A stretch of DNA of 64,000 bases from Flammeovirga pectinis (GTDB lineage Bacteria > Bacteroidota > Bacteroidia > Cytophagales > Flammeovirgaceae), in assembly GCF_003970675.1 (NCBI RefSeq), contig NZ_CP034562.1, positions 4,218,501 through 4,282,500 of the forward strand, given 5' to 3'. The position numbers were made by a program, and so were the translations under genes. Of the stretch, positions 44,640 to 52,916 are shown piece after piece. The first letter of the stretch is position 1. Each line of letters starts with the position of its first letter. The notes below the pieces were generated by a model that worked only from the letters and a program-made list of their open reading frames with translations, was not told where the DNA came from and did not search any database.

Positions 44640-44879
44640 TCAGAGTCAGTTCGTTGTAAAATTGATGGTGTAACTTGTAATTTTTTCTAAAAGATTTATT
44701 AATGAGAACATAAAAAAAGTTGAACTGTTTAGTAATTTAGGTATCCCATTTAGCTTTCACATTATTGAGTTTTTTGAATGAAAATACCAAACTAAAACGA
44801 TCTAGAATACCACCAATATCTGGTAGATTATGTTGATTTTAAAATAGGTGAATACACTATTAAATTTTATTCTTCTTAA
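44640..44879 (+). pseudogene. Decayed gene remnant, plus strand
   Basis: No intact ORF exists here, but coding-like pieces line up across several frames: SVRCKIDGVTCNFF, then KRFINENIKKVELFSNLGIP plus SFHIIEFFE, then NENTKLK, and finally NDLEYHQYLVDYVDFKIGEY plus TIKFYSS before a TAA at 44877-44879. At least three frameshifts are needed to join them. Composition (regular hydrophobic spacing, Glu/Lys-rich) is unlike random AT-rich translation. The protein is unknown. Its 3' end overlaps that of another remnant on the opposite strand. Confidence 0.4.
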
Positions 44880-45246
44880 TTTCCTCCATGTGTAATGGAA
44901 GTGTTTTATAATATTCTTCGAGATCCCATTCAATATCAAAATACAAAAGATATTTTCCGAGTGAATCTAAACCCTTTTTTGCCTGCATACATTCACTTCT
45001 TCAGGGTCAATTCTAGTCTGATTATATAGAATACTGAAGTACTAAAAACGGTATACTATTTCCTTTAAAACCTATTTCTTCAGAGCCTAACTAACCCTAC
45101 TTATCTATATTTTCACAAACCAATAAAGCATTTAATGAGTCTGAATTTTGCAACTTTTTTAATGCCGAAGGAAATTCTGAAGTTAAATCTAATGTAAGAA
45201 ATCAAAGTACTTTAATAATTAATTTAAATTCAAATACTATAAATTA
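44860..45246 (-). pseudogene. Decayed gene remnant, minus strand
   Basis: Reading the minus strand gives fragments in order: IVFEFKLIIKVL, a stop, FLTLDLTSEFPSALKKLQNS plus DSLNALLVCENIDK, two stops, LGSEEIGFKGNSIPFLVLQY, a frameshift to ILYNQTRIDPEEVN, a second frameshift to ECMQAKKGLDSLGKYLLYFD plus IEWDLEEYYKTLPLHMEEIK, and a TAA at 44860-44862. Joined, this would be a ~130-residue acidic cytoplasmic protein. Stops and frameshifts mark it as a pseudogene. I do not recognise the family; size and acidity would suit an immunity protein, but that is a guess. Confidence 0.45.
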
Positions 45247-45367
45247 GACTAAAGAAAATTAAAATATGAGTAACCCAAAAGTACTAGATTGTTCTAAATA
45301 GAAACCAATAGACAACCCAGTATCACGAATTATTATAAAACTTAACCTGAAAATTATTTTGAATAAC

Positions 45368-46483
45368 ATGAATAACCAATCAAAGTACATAGCACCTTAT
45401 CACGCAGTATGTATTACCTCGAATTATGAGTTTGTAAGTTCGAGAAAAGAAATGATTCCAATAATTGATAGATTAGAATTAGATATTAAGGTTGCTATCA
45501 ACTTTGCAAATACAAAATTACCTGTAAAACTAGTTCTTTTATCTGAATGTGTAATCCAAGGTTTTCCAGATGAGCTCCAGGATATGGACCCGTTAAAGTA
45601 TCTTGAAAATATAGCTATACATATTGATGGACCTGAAATTGAAAGATTCAAAACTATAGCTAAAGAAAATGCTATATATCTTGCAGCTGGTTTTAGAACT
45701 GTGAAACCTGAATTTCCAGGTAGATATTTCAATGAAGCAATTTTATTTAATCCTAAAGGTGAAATAGAATTACAACATTATAAACATTCGGTTTTGTTTC
45801 CTACGGAACATTCAGCAACTCCACACGATGTATTAGATCAATGGATTGATTTATATGGAGATAATTTGGATTCTTTTTTCCCTGTTGCAGACACTGAAAT
45901 AGGAAAAATAGGCCTTTGCTTGGCTATGGGAGGTTCATATCCAGAATATATAAGGGGTATGGCAATGAATGGTACTGAAGTATTATGTAGAATGGGGACT
46001 CCTCATCCATTTGATGGTGCTTTCAAAATTCAGAATCAAGCTCATGCTTTAAATAACACACTTTTCGTTGTGGGAGCTGAAGTAAGTACAGGTACAGTAG
46101 TTCCTAATAGCTCACCTGTGGGTATGGCAAATGGTAATTCACACGTAGTTAAATACGATGGTAGCATCATCTCTGAATCTTTAGGTGGTCAAGGCGATTA
46201 TTTTCTTGCAGGTGAAATTGATGTAGAATCTTTAAGAGAATTTCGTATATCTTCTATGGTAGCAAATTGGACAAAAGATTTAAAAACAGAAATAATTCGT
46301 AAAATATATGAGAAGCAGATACTGCCTCCTAATATGTATAAAGACGAAACTCCATACAACACAAAAGGATATATTAAGAATGTCCTGAAAAAACAAGTTG
46401 AATTGATGATAGAAAGAGGTGTTTATACTCCGCCATCTAGTTCAGGTTGGAGAGATAGAATAATAGGAGCAAATCTTGAATAA
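45368..46483 (+). CDS. Nitrilase-superfamily protein with the catalytic cysteine apparently replaced
   Basis: A 371-residue carbon-nitrogen hydrolase fold starting at the ATG at 45368 (an in-frame TTG at 45359 adds three residues). The superfamily triad is Glu-Lys-Cys. E60 in VLLSECVIQGFPD and K139 in LQHYKHSVLFP are present. The third motif reads IGLCLAMGGSYPEYIRGMAM; aligned to the aliphatic amidase pattern C-x-D-G-N-Y-P-E, the catalytic position is A186, while a Cys sits two residues earlier at 184. The protein may be catalytically dead, or C184 may serve. The downstream segment MNGTEVLCRMGTPHPF also resembles the aliphatic amidase/formamidase branch. It stands alone. Confidence 0.75.
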   Translation: MNNQSKYIAPYHAVCITSNYEFVSSRKEMIPIIDRLELDIKVAINFANTKLPVKLVLLSECVIQGFPDELQDMDPLKYLENIAIHIDGPEIERFKTIAKENAIYLAAGFRTVKPEFPGRYFNEAILFNPKGEIELQHYKHSVLFPTEHSATPHDVLDQWIDLYGDNLDSFFPVADTEIGKIGLCLAMGGSYPEYIRGMAMNGTEVLCRMGTPHPFDGAFKIQNQAHALNNTLFVVGAEVSTGTVVPNSSPVGMANGNSHVVKYDGSIISESLGGQGDYFLAGEIDVESLREFRISSMVANWTKDLKTEIIRKIYEKQILPPNMYKDETPYNTKGYIKNVLKKQVELMIERGVYTPPSSSGWRDRIIGANLE

Positions 46484-46501
46484 AAATAAGTATAATTAAA
46501 T

Positions 46502-46584
46502 TTAAACCTTACATTCTTTCAATAACTGTGTAAGGTTTAAAACTAAAGGATTAGGCTAACTTTATAGTCTAATCCTTTAGTTTT
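46502..46584. terminator. Tandem hairpins forming a bidirectional terminator
   Basis: First stem TTAAACCTTACA/TGTAAGGTTTAA (46502-46513, 46529-46540); second stem AAAACTAAAGGATTAG/CTAATCCTTTAGTTTT (46539-46554, 46569-46584), a perfect 16 bp. It separates the convergent nitrilase-like and hydrolase genes. Confidence 0.88.
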
Positions 46585-46603
46585 ATATGCATTTTTGATA
46601 TTG

Positions 46604-47374
46604 TCACTGCACTAAGAATTGATTTACCATTTCCATTAAAATGTTTTTTTGGTCATTAAACACTTCGTGACCACAGAAAGGGATATTTGCAAAATCGGCA
46701 TCTTTGATTAATTCAGATAATTCAAACGATGATTGCTTACTGCATAAATGGTCATTATCTCCACGAATTATTAAGGTTGGGCAGTTTATATTTTGTACTG
46801 TTTCATCTGGGTGACCCGTTGATGTTTCATCAATCCACATTTTGACCATAGCCTTGGTTAGTTTATCAAAATCTGGATCAACGTTTAGATTTTGATACTG
46901 TTCATACGTTTCTGGAAACCTTTCTTTCCATTTTTCAGTTGTTATCGCTTCTAAAAAAGATTTTGAGTTTGCCAGTGATTTTGAATGCCAACTAGAACCA
47001 ATAACTATTAATTTATCTACTTTTAATGAATTGGAACTCGTTAACCTCAAGGCAGAAATCCCCCCATCACTAAACCCTAAAATCACAGGGTTTACTAAAT
47101 TTAATTGTTTAATAATTACTTCAATGTCCTTTTCAATACGAGCATATGTTAGTGCCTTATTTCCTAAAGTTGATTTACCTTGACCTCTACTATCAATTCC
47201 AATAATACGGTATTCATTTTTGAGTAACGGGATAATTCCATTAAAATCTTCTATGTTTCCAAATCCTCCATGAAGAAATAATAAAGGCTGCTTTTGAGGG
47301 GTTCCAATTTCTTCAAAATATATTTTAGCAGAATCAATTTCTATAAATGTATCTGATTGATGAGTGAATTTCAT
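46604..47374 (-). CDS. Alpha/beta hydrolase
   Basis: A 256-residue cytoplasmic alpha/beta hydrolase. Visible features: oxyanion region LLFLHGGFGNIEDFNG, the IGIDSRGQGKST motif after strand 4, nucleophile elbow VILGFSDGGISALRL (Ser in GFSDG), the acid strand LIIRGDNDHLCS and the catalytic His in PFCGHEVFND. These match small esterase/proline-iminopeptidase-like hydrolases, but the substrate cannot be inferred. The gene stands alone, upstream of a strong terminator. Confidence 0.82.
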   Translation of the reverse strand: MKFTHQSDTFIEIDSAKIYFEEIGTPQKQPLLFLHGGFGNIEDFNGIIPLLKNEYRIIGIDSRGQGKSTLGNKALTYARIEKDIEVIIKQLNLVNPVILGFSDGGISALRLTSSNSLKVDKLIVIGSSWHSKSLANSKSFLEAITTEKWKERFPETYEQYQNLNVDPDFDKLTKAMVKMWIDETSTGHPDETVQNINCPTLIIRGDNDHLCSKQSSFELSELIKDADFANIPFCGHEVFNDQKNILMEMVNQFLVQ

Positions 47375-47592
47375 TTTTCTAAGAGCTAATTTTTAATTAC
47401 TAAAACACCTACTATATGTGCTTTTAGGGTTATAATTAAATATACTGCTTTCTTTTAAAATGAGGTAACTGAATGGTAAGATTCATCTGATAGATTACCA
47501 ACTATTATAAATCTCAATGATTTTCAATTTCGATTTAGAAACAAAAAATAAATCATGTACAATCCTGCTATTTTATGTATTTCTTAATGGTT

Positions 47593-48483
47593 TTAGATAG
47601 TGTTTATTCTTCGGATTATCTCTTTTAAAGAGTCTTGTGCTTCTTTCATTACAGGAAGAAAAGGCCAAATATGTGGCATGTTTTTCCCTTCAATAACTTC
47701 AAGATTTACATTAGCATTCTTCATCTTTAATTCGGCCAATTTTGTATCCGAATACATAATGTCGTTTTGAGAAAGAAACAAGATTGTTTCAGGAAATCCT
47801 TCAAAGTCTCCATACAAAGGAGAAATCATAGGGTCTTTCAAATCCATAGTGCCAGCACACATCTTTTTTGCACTCAATACTCCAGCTCTTGAAAGCATTG
47901 GGTCTAATTTTTCAAAAGAATCAATTGCTGGATTAGACATACTAGCATCCATTACTGGAGAAACAAGAATTAATTTAGCAGGTAATTCAATTTTATTTAT
48001 TTTTAAACGCTGAGTTAATGCAGTTGCTAAAGTACCCCCAACGGAATCTCCGATAATAGCAATATGGTTTGGTTGATAATTCTTTAGTGCTTTAGAATAT
48101 ATTGCGTCAATATTTTCAGAGATTTTAGCTATCTGATTTTCTGGTGCTTTTGGATAATCACACATCCAAATTGTATAGTTCGTTCTTTTTGCAATTTCTT
48201 TTATTGTATCCCAATGATGTTGTGTAGGACCAGAAATAAATGCTCCTCCATGAATAAAGATTAGCAATTTATCAGCTTTTTCTACACATCCTATTTCTGT
48301 AATTAAGGACTCTGACACTTTAAAAGTTTTCAGTATATGTTTCTTGAAAAACCGATCATTTGGTAGCTTAACATCTTCTTTCCTAATCTTTTTGAAATCT
48401 ATTGGTACCTTACTAAAGTCTCTTTTAATTCCTTTTAATTTTATAACCAAGAGTATGATATAATATGCTAAGCTTTGTTTCAT
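47593..48483 (-). CDS. Alpha/beta hydrolase of the hormone-sensitive-lipase group
   Basis: A 296-residue esterase-like protein. The HSL-family oxyanion motif HGGAF is in LLIFIHGGAFISGPTQHHW, the nucleophile elbow is IIGDSVGGTLATAL (Ser in GDSVG), the acidic residue is probably in FLSQNDIMYSDTK and the His in MPHIWPFLPV. An N-terminal hydrophobic stretch (MKQSLAYYIILLVIKL) may anchor it in the membrane. It probably hydrolyses short acyl esters. It is separated by about 220 bp from the neighbouring hydrolase gene and is not closely related to it. Confidence 0.82.
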   Translation of the reverse strand: MKQSLAYYIILLVIKLKGIKRDFSKVPIDFKKIRKEDVKLPNDRFFKKHILKTFKVSESLITEIGCVEKADKLLIFIHGGAFISGPTQHHWDTIKEIAKRTNYTIWMCDYPKAPENQIAKISENIDAIYSKALKNYQPNHIAIIGDSVGGTLATALTQRLKINKIELPAKLILVSPVMDASMSNPAIDSFEKLDPMLSRAGVLSAKKMCAGTMDLKDPMISPLYGDFEGFPETILFLSQNDIMYSDTKLAELKMKNANVNLEVIEGKNMPHIWPFLPVMKEAQDSLKEIIRRINTI

Positions 48484-48760
48484 TTTTAAAATTTTGTTTT
48501 AGATAATCAACGTGCAAGAGAACATTACCCAAATATGGAGTTTTAGCTGATATAGAGTTATCTATGTAAGGGACTATTTTGAGGTCGATTACTTCAGTCA
48601 TTAAAGTTAAAAACTTTAATGTTTAGGTATTTCCAGTTTTAATGGTCTACCCTTTAATTTTTCACTTTTGACTAAAATTCTGAATTCTTTCTGTAGTATT
48701 GGTGATTAGACCACATTCTCTTCCTCTAAAACTTCCGTGTGTTATTTGTACTATCCAACA

Positions 48761-49150
48761 TTACTTTACAAGGATGTTGGGCACTGTATTTTTTTCAATT
48801 ATTAATGTTAGGTTCAGCAATTTACTTGAATTAAACCTTTCTTGTCCAAACCTATTTTCCTTATATATATTTATTCCTATTTCTTCATCAGTAATACAAC
48901 CATCTTCAACGTGAATTTCTCCTACAAAAAAATATTCAATTTGATAATGATTCTCATCCAATTCTAGCTCTTCCAAAGGTTTTGTGAAGTCAATTCCTAA
49001 ATCCATTGAGTTTCTTTTCATCGCATTCTTAATTTTTTCTATACAGCTATTTTCAATTGCTGTATTAGTGAACTTATAAGCAAGTTGACTATAAGCAAGT
49101 CTTGTAGACTCTTTTTCATAGATAAATATTCCTGATGGATGTTCTTTCAT
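48761..49150 (-). CDS. Hypothetical protein
   Basis: A 129-residue soluble protein starting at the ATG at 49150 (MKEHPSGIFIYEKESTRLAY). An in-frame TTG at 49204 would add 18 residues. It is acidic in the middle (KPLEELELDENHYQIEYFFV) and has a beta-rich C-terminal part. I do not recognise a family. It lies in a stretch of unrelated hypothetical genes and follows the 269-residue gene with about 110 bp between. Confidence 0.5.
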   Translation of the reverse strand: MKEHPSGIFIYEKESTRLAYSQLAYKFTNTAIENSCIEKIKNAMKRNSMDLGIDFTKPLEELELDENHYQIEYFFVGEIHVEDGCITDEEIGINIYKENRFGQERFNSSKLLNLTLIIEKNTVPNILVK

Positions 49151-49263
49151 AATTATTATTGTAAAAATATTACCGTTTATTTTTGATTTGTATTCAAATA
49201 CCAACTATAGACTTGCTATTTTAGCTGATGTTAGCATTTGCGATATGTGGTTAAAAATCTCCA

Positions 49264-50073
49264 TTAAAAATCAAATGAGTCACCTCCAGAATAATCTGAT
49301 GAAGAATCATGATTACTTGATTCATAATCAACCCCTGAATCAAAAGAACTTGAAAATGAATCTATTATATCCATATTCATAAATATAGGCATTGAGAAAA
49401 CCTCATAAATAGTTTCAAAATCGAAATCATATTCTGAAGAGTCTTTTATAGTTGACCCATGAATAAAATTTGAATTAAACTTCTCTATTAATTCTGAATT
49501 GAAATCATCTAATAAAAAAATATTTGAACCTAATTCTTTAAGAATTTCAGTAAATTCTTTGTTTGTTAAATCATTAGATTTTAGTCGTTTATTATAGTGA
49601 TTTAAACTAAGTTTGATTTTTTTTCTTAAATTTCTACCTTTTGAGTTTAGAAAAAATAGATTAAAATCTTTGAAGCTCAAAGTTTGATGAAATAAACCAA
49701 ATAATTTAAAGTCTTCATTAAGTTGTAATGCTTTATATCCTTGACCATTTCCACATAATGGTAATATTTCTTTGATTAACTTCCTTAATTGTATCCTTCT
49801 ATTCTCTATTTTAAATGATTCAAGGAAGATATTTTGATGAATGTTATAGATATATTCATTGTATTTTTTTCCTCTTGATACATAGATAAATAAACTTTCT
49901 CTTCGTCTTTTTGGGTGTGGGAATTTCCATTCCTGTTCTAACATTAAAATTTCTTTATAAAGTAAGTCATATAAAGCAAATTTCAATAAATCCGTATTTT
50001 TTGATTTAATAGGATTTAATATCATATGTGTTTGAGCAGGAGTTAACTTTTGAAGGTTCATTTGATCTGTCAT
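49264..50073 (-). CDS. Hypothetical protein with Ser/Asp/Gly-rich tail
   Basis: A 269-residue protein with a helical, Lys-rich body (LLKFALYDLLYKEILMLEQE, HYNKRLKSNDLTNKEFTEIL) and a low-complexity C-terminus (SSSFDSGVDYESSNHDSSSD, then YSGGDSFDF). Such tails occur on bacterial GGxxF-type proteins of unknown role. No signal peptide, no known domain. The gene is flanked by an 11-bp inverted repeat (ATGTTAGCATT) at 49228 and 50080. Confidence 0.5.
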   Translation of the reverse strand: MTDQMNLQKLTPAQTHMILNPIKSKNTDLLKFALYDLLYKEILMLEQEWKFPHPKRRRESLFIYVSRGKKYNEYIYNIHQNIFLESFKIENRRIQLRKLIKEILPLCGNGQGYKALQLNEDFKLFGLFHQTLSFKDFNLFFLNSKGRNLRKKIKLSLNHYNKRLKSNDLTNKEFTEILKELGSNIFLLDDFNSELIEKFNSNFIHGSTIKDSSEYDFDFETIYEVFSMPIFMNMDIIDSFSSSFDSGVDYESSNHDSSSDYSGGDSFDF

Positions 50074-50558
50074 TTAGTTAATGCTAACATTATACAAACG
50101 TATTGCAGTTTATATCTATTTTATTTCAATGAATAAGGCGTTATATAAGCAACCTCATCAATATCCTACTGTAAAAGTTATAGGGTATATTTTTTGAGCA
50201 ATATATACTGCAGTTATCCTATTGTTAATACACTACTATTAATGGAGCTACAAGTTTACTTTGTTTTAGTCGCCAGAAAGAAGATGTTTATTAACCATAA
50301 GTAAGTTGTTGATAATAGAATTGAAATACAAATTTCTACGCACTGATACTAATAAAATGTTTGAATCGATTACTGAAAATAAAATTTCAAAATCAATTCG
50401 TGAGCAAATGCAATTCTTCTCCATCATCAACTTAAAATGAAAACAAAACAGTCGGCTAAGAAAATTTAGACAAAAAAAATCCCTAAAAGGGATACTCTCT
50501 TGAAAATTTTGGAAGAAGTGAGGGGAGTTTTAGTCGTGAAGAAGCAAATAAGAAAGGG
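50074..50558. other. Intergenic region with a possible gene remnant
   Basis: About 480 bp without an intact gene. A plus-strand open stretch near 50270-50440 without a good start (ends ...MFESITENKISKSIREQMQF) could be a remnant. A minus-strand terminator lies at its right end (50472-50493). Confidence 0.4.
50472..50493 (-). terminator. Intrinsic terminator of the HTH-protein gene
   Basis: ATCCCT/AGGGAT (50479-50484, 50488-50493), 3-nt loop, followed on the minus strand by eight T. It lies 65 bp after the stop at 50559. Confidence 0.75.
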
Positions 50559-51131
50559 TTAGACACATTTCTTCTGTTCCATTGCTATTGATGGGTTTTT
50601 CCAGACTTGAAGTGGAGCTTCTTTTTTGATTAAGGCACGCATCCAATAATATTTTGGGGTGGATGCTGAACTTTGTTCTTTTTGGAGTTTTATATGTTCC
50701 AGCCAAAGTTCGAAAAGTTCCCAATCATCATGGTACATTACATCTTTTATTCCAAGACGAAAAGCATACATTTTTGGGAATGGGGTAAACTTAAATCTAC
50801 TAGAATTAAATTTCACTTTATAGTGTCTGTCTGAATACCAAAGTAAAAATCTTCTTTCAGTGTGTAACTCAGAATCATTTTTCCTTATTGTGTTAGGGCG
50901 GATAGGTCTTGTTTTTCTACTTCCGCCTGATAACTTCTTACGGGCTAAATATAATTTATGGGCATATTCTGCATTGTATTTTTTAGTAAGTGGGTGGGTA
51001 TTACGTTTCAATTCACGATATATGGTTGAAGTAGATACTTCTAACCCTTCCGCTATTTCGGGAACACTGAATATTTTTTCTTCTATCAGTCGTTGTATGA
51101 CTTTTCTATGGTAGAGCTGAAGGTTTTTCAT
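50559..51131 (-). CDS. IS30-type HTH protein without a transposase domain
   Basis: A 190-residue protein. Residues ~1-65 match the HTH_38 domain found at the N-terminus of IS30 transposases: HRKVIQRLIEEKIFSVPEIA, EVSTSTIYRELKRNTHPL, YNAEYAHKLYLARKKL. No DDE catalytic core follows; instead there is a ~120-residue region with a K-R-F/W-rich segment (FLLWYSDRHYKVKFNSSRFK) and DDWELFELWLEHIKLQKEQ. It may be a domesticated DNA-binding protein or a truncated element. No terminal inverted repeats are visible around it. It lies 48 bp after a 74-residue gene on the same strand. Confidence 0.6.
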   Translation of the reverse strand: MKNLQLYHRKVIQRLIEEKIFSVPEIAEGLEVSTSTIYRELKRNTHPLTKKYNAEYAHKLYLARKKLSGGSRKTRPIRPNTIRKNDSELHTERRFLLWYSDRHYKVKFNSSRFKFTPFPKMYAFRLGIKDVMYHDDWELFELWLEHIKLQKEQSSASTPKYYWMRALIKKEAPLQVWKNPSIAMEQKKCV

Positions 51132-51179
51132 GATAATTTAATCTAAGAAAATAGCGTTATACTGTAACAACATTAGAAA

Positions 51180-51404
51180 TTAAGTGATAAGACTTCCAAA
51201 GTCTAATCTTGAAGGATAGCTTATACTTTCTTGTAGTTGTATCTGATTGATTTTATCAATAAAATACTGAGTTCCTCCTTGGTGACTTCCGAATGTTGAT
51301 ACGTTTTGATCGTTAAGAATATCTTTAAAATTAATAGTTTGCATAGTAGCAATTCGTTTATGAAAATCGTTGCAGTCTTTAAGTACATAAATTTTGCAAA
51401 ACAT
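51180..51404 (-). CDS. Small hypothetical protein upstream of the HTH gene
   Basis: A 74-residue ORF with an ATG start at 51404 (MFCKIYVLKDCNDFHKRIAT); another ATG at 51344 is possible. It has no signal peptide or known motif. Its place 48 bp before the HTH-protein gene on the same strand suggests a two-gene unit. Coding status rests on position and reasonable composition. Confidence 0.4.
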   Translation of the reverse strand: MFCKIYVLKDCNDFHKRIATMQTINFKDILNDQNVSTFGSHQGGTQYFIDKINQIQLQESISYPSRLDFGSLIT

Positions 51405-51806
51405 TCTTTTATTTTTTAATATCCAGAGCTAATTTTATCCCATTTTCTTAGATTGTAAATAGTTTTTATTGAGATAGTTATGAATTTTAAGCTAAAATGA
51501 TGAACAAGTTAGTCGCCTTCTTTATGAGATTAGATTTAACTCTATCTAAAGATTAGGGTATACTCCACCTATTTGCCCTTGTTGAAGAGAAAGAGAGGTG
51601 ATTAGAATGTCTAATTTTTATTCTCAAAAAGAAAGGGCATAAAAAAGACTTCGCATGAAAAATCTATCCTAACTTACTCCTAAAAGAAAAGTATTTCAAT
51701 CAAACATTCAACTAGAGCTTAGTTTTAGGGTATGAAAGCCAAACTAAGCCCTAATTATTAGGTTTTCATTTTAATGAAGCTTAACTATACATAAACGTAT
51801 TACTAT
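51405..51806. other. Intergenic region with several small palindromes
   Basis: About 400 bp with no coding-like frame. It holds GCTTAGTTT/AAACTAAGC (51717-51725, 51741-51749) and CCTAA-TTA-TTAGG (51750-51762) followed by TTTT. These could be weak terminators of the minus-strand methyltransferase gene region or nothing at all. Confidence 0.4.
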
Positions 51807-52688
51807 TTATTTTTTCCTTGCAAATACAACACGCTCAACATCACATACTCCCAATTTTCTACCTGTCGGTTTAACATACCAATTATCTAATTCACGATAA
51901 CTGACATCTTCAATAAGCTCCCAGTTATATTTTTCAAGAAAACCTTTGATTTCATTTGGGTTAAAACATGATATCCATAAATTATTTCTAACAGTTAGCT
52001 TATATAGTACCTTTTGATTGAACAAATTCTTACCTTCCACGAAGTCTTTAAGAACATAAGTAAAAGCTAAAAAACTTCCTTTTGGCGAGTTTGAAAAGAA
52101 ATCAAATGTTTTTTCAAGATTTGGCATATCAAGATATTGTGATACTGCTTCCCAAATGAAAAAAGTTTTTTCTTCTGGATTATATCCATTACTCTTCATT
52201 TTTTCATCAATACTTTCCTTGATAAAATTAATCGGAACTTGCTGCACATATTGAGGAAAAACTCCGAGTGCTTTTACAATAGCTTTTCGTTTACTATTTA
52301 CACTTTCTGTTTGATCCATCTCGTAACATTTTTTATTCTGAAGTATAGGAAATCGATACAGCCTAGTATCCATACCTGCACCTAAGTTTACAACATTATG
52401 AATATCATAATTCTCAATAGTTTCGATCAGTTTGGAATCAATATATCTTTTACGAACAAGGAACATACTCCACCCTCCAGGCATCAATTTTTCGGTAAGA
52501 TTCACTAAAAAGGTTCTTATTGAAGCGTATTTTGAAATTTTAATCCAAAATCCATTCATGCCTGAGAAAAGTTTAGGGGCAAGATCATCATTTATGATTC
52601 TCTGTTGAATTGGAAAACTTTGTTCAAAGCCTACATTAGCTGTTGGTTTAACTCCTGTTTTTCCCGCTTCCTTAGTATATATTTTCAT
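51807..52688 (-). CDS. Leucine carboxyl methyltransferase-like SAM methyltransferase
   Basis: A 293-residue protein starting at the ATG at 52688. It matches the LCM/PPM1-like group (bacterial proteins often named after TIGR00027): RKRYIDSKLIETIENYDIHN, the SAM loop VVNLGAGMDTRLYRF, the acidic ribose contact CYEMDQ, and FIWEAVSQYLDM. In bacteria these enzymes O-methylate various small molecules or proteins; no substrate can be inferred here. It is a single-gene unit with AT-rich flanks. Confidence 0.8.
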   Translation of the reverse strand: MKIYTKEAGKTGVKPTANVGFEQSFPIQQRIINDDLAPKLFSGMNGFWIKISKYASIRTFLVNLTEKLMPGGWSMFLVRKRYIDSKLIETIENYDIHNVVNLGAGMDTRLYRFPILQNKKCYEMDQTESVNSKRKAIVKALGVFPQYVQQVPINFIKESIDEKMKSNGYNPEEKTFFIWEAVSQYLDMPNLEKTFDFFSNSPKGSFLAFTYVLKDFVEGKNLFNQKVLYKLTVRNNLWISCFNPNEIKGFLEKYNWELIEDVSYRELDNWYVKPTGRKLGVCDVERVVFARKK

Positions 52689-52916
52689 AGTATGAGTTAA
52701 AAAGTTCACTTTTACAATCTAATAAAAAGGACGCGTATTATTAAATTATAGATAACTTACTTAAGTCAGTACTATTTTAACTTTTATAAGTTCTATTCTT
52801 TACTTATTTATTTAATTTTTGATAAAAAACGAGTTTTCATCTCTTTTTATTCACCTTAGAAAGACTTAATATCGTAGAGTAATTAAAGATTAATTTCAAA
52901 GAATAATAATTCAATT

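Noticed and set aside
50270..50440. Open plus-strand stretch ending in MFESITENKISKSIREQMQF
   Set aside because: No good start, short, and open frames of this length occur by chance in AT-rich DNA; noted only as a possible remnant.
50266..51517. Direct repeat TTAGTCGCC on both sides of the IS30-type HTH gene (50266 and 51509)
   Set aside because: Nine bases, direct rather than inverted, with unrelated flanks; not convincing as element ends.
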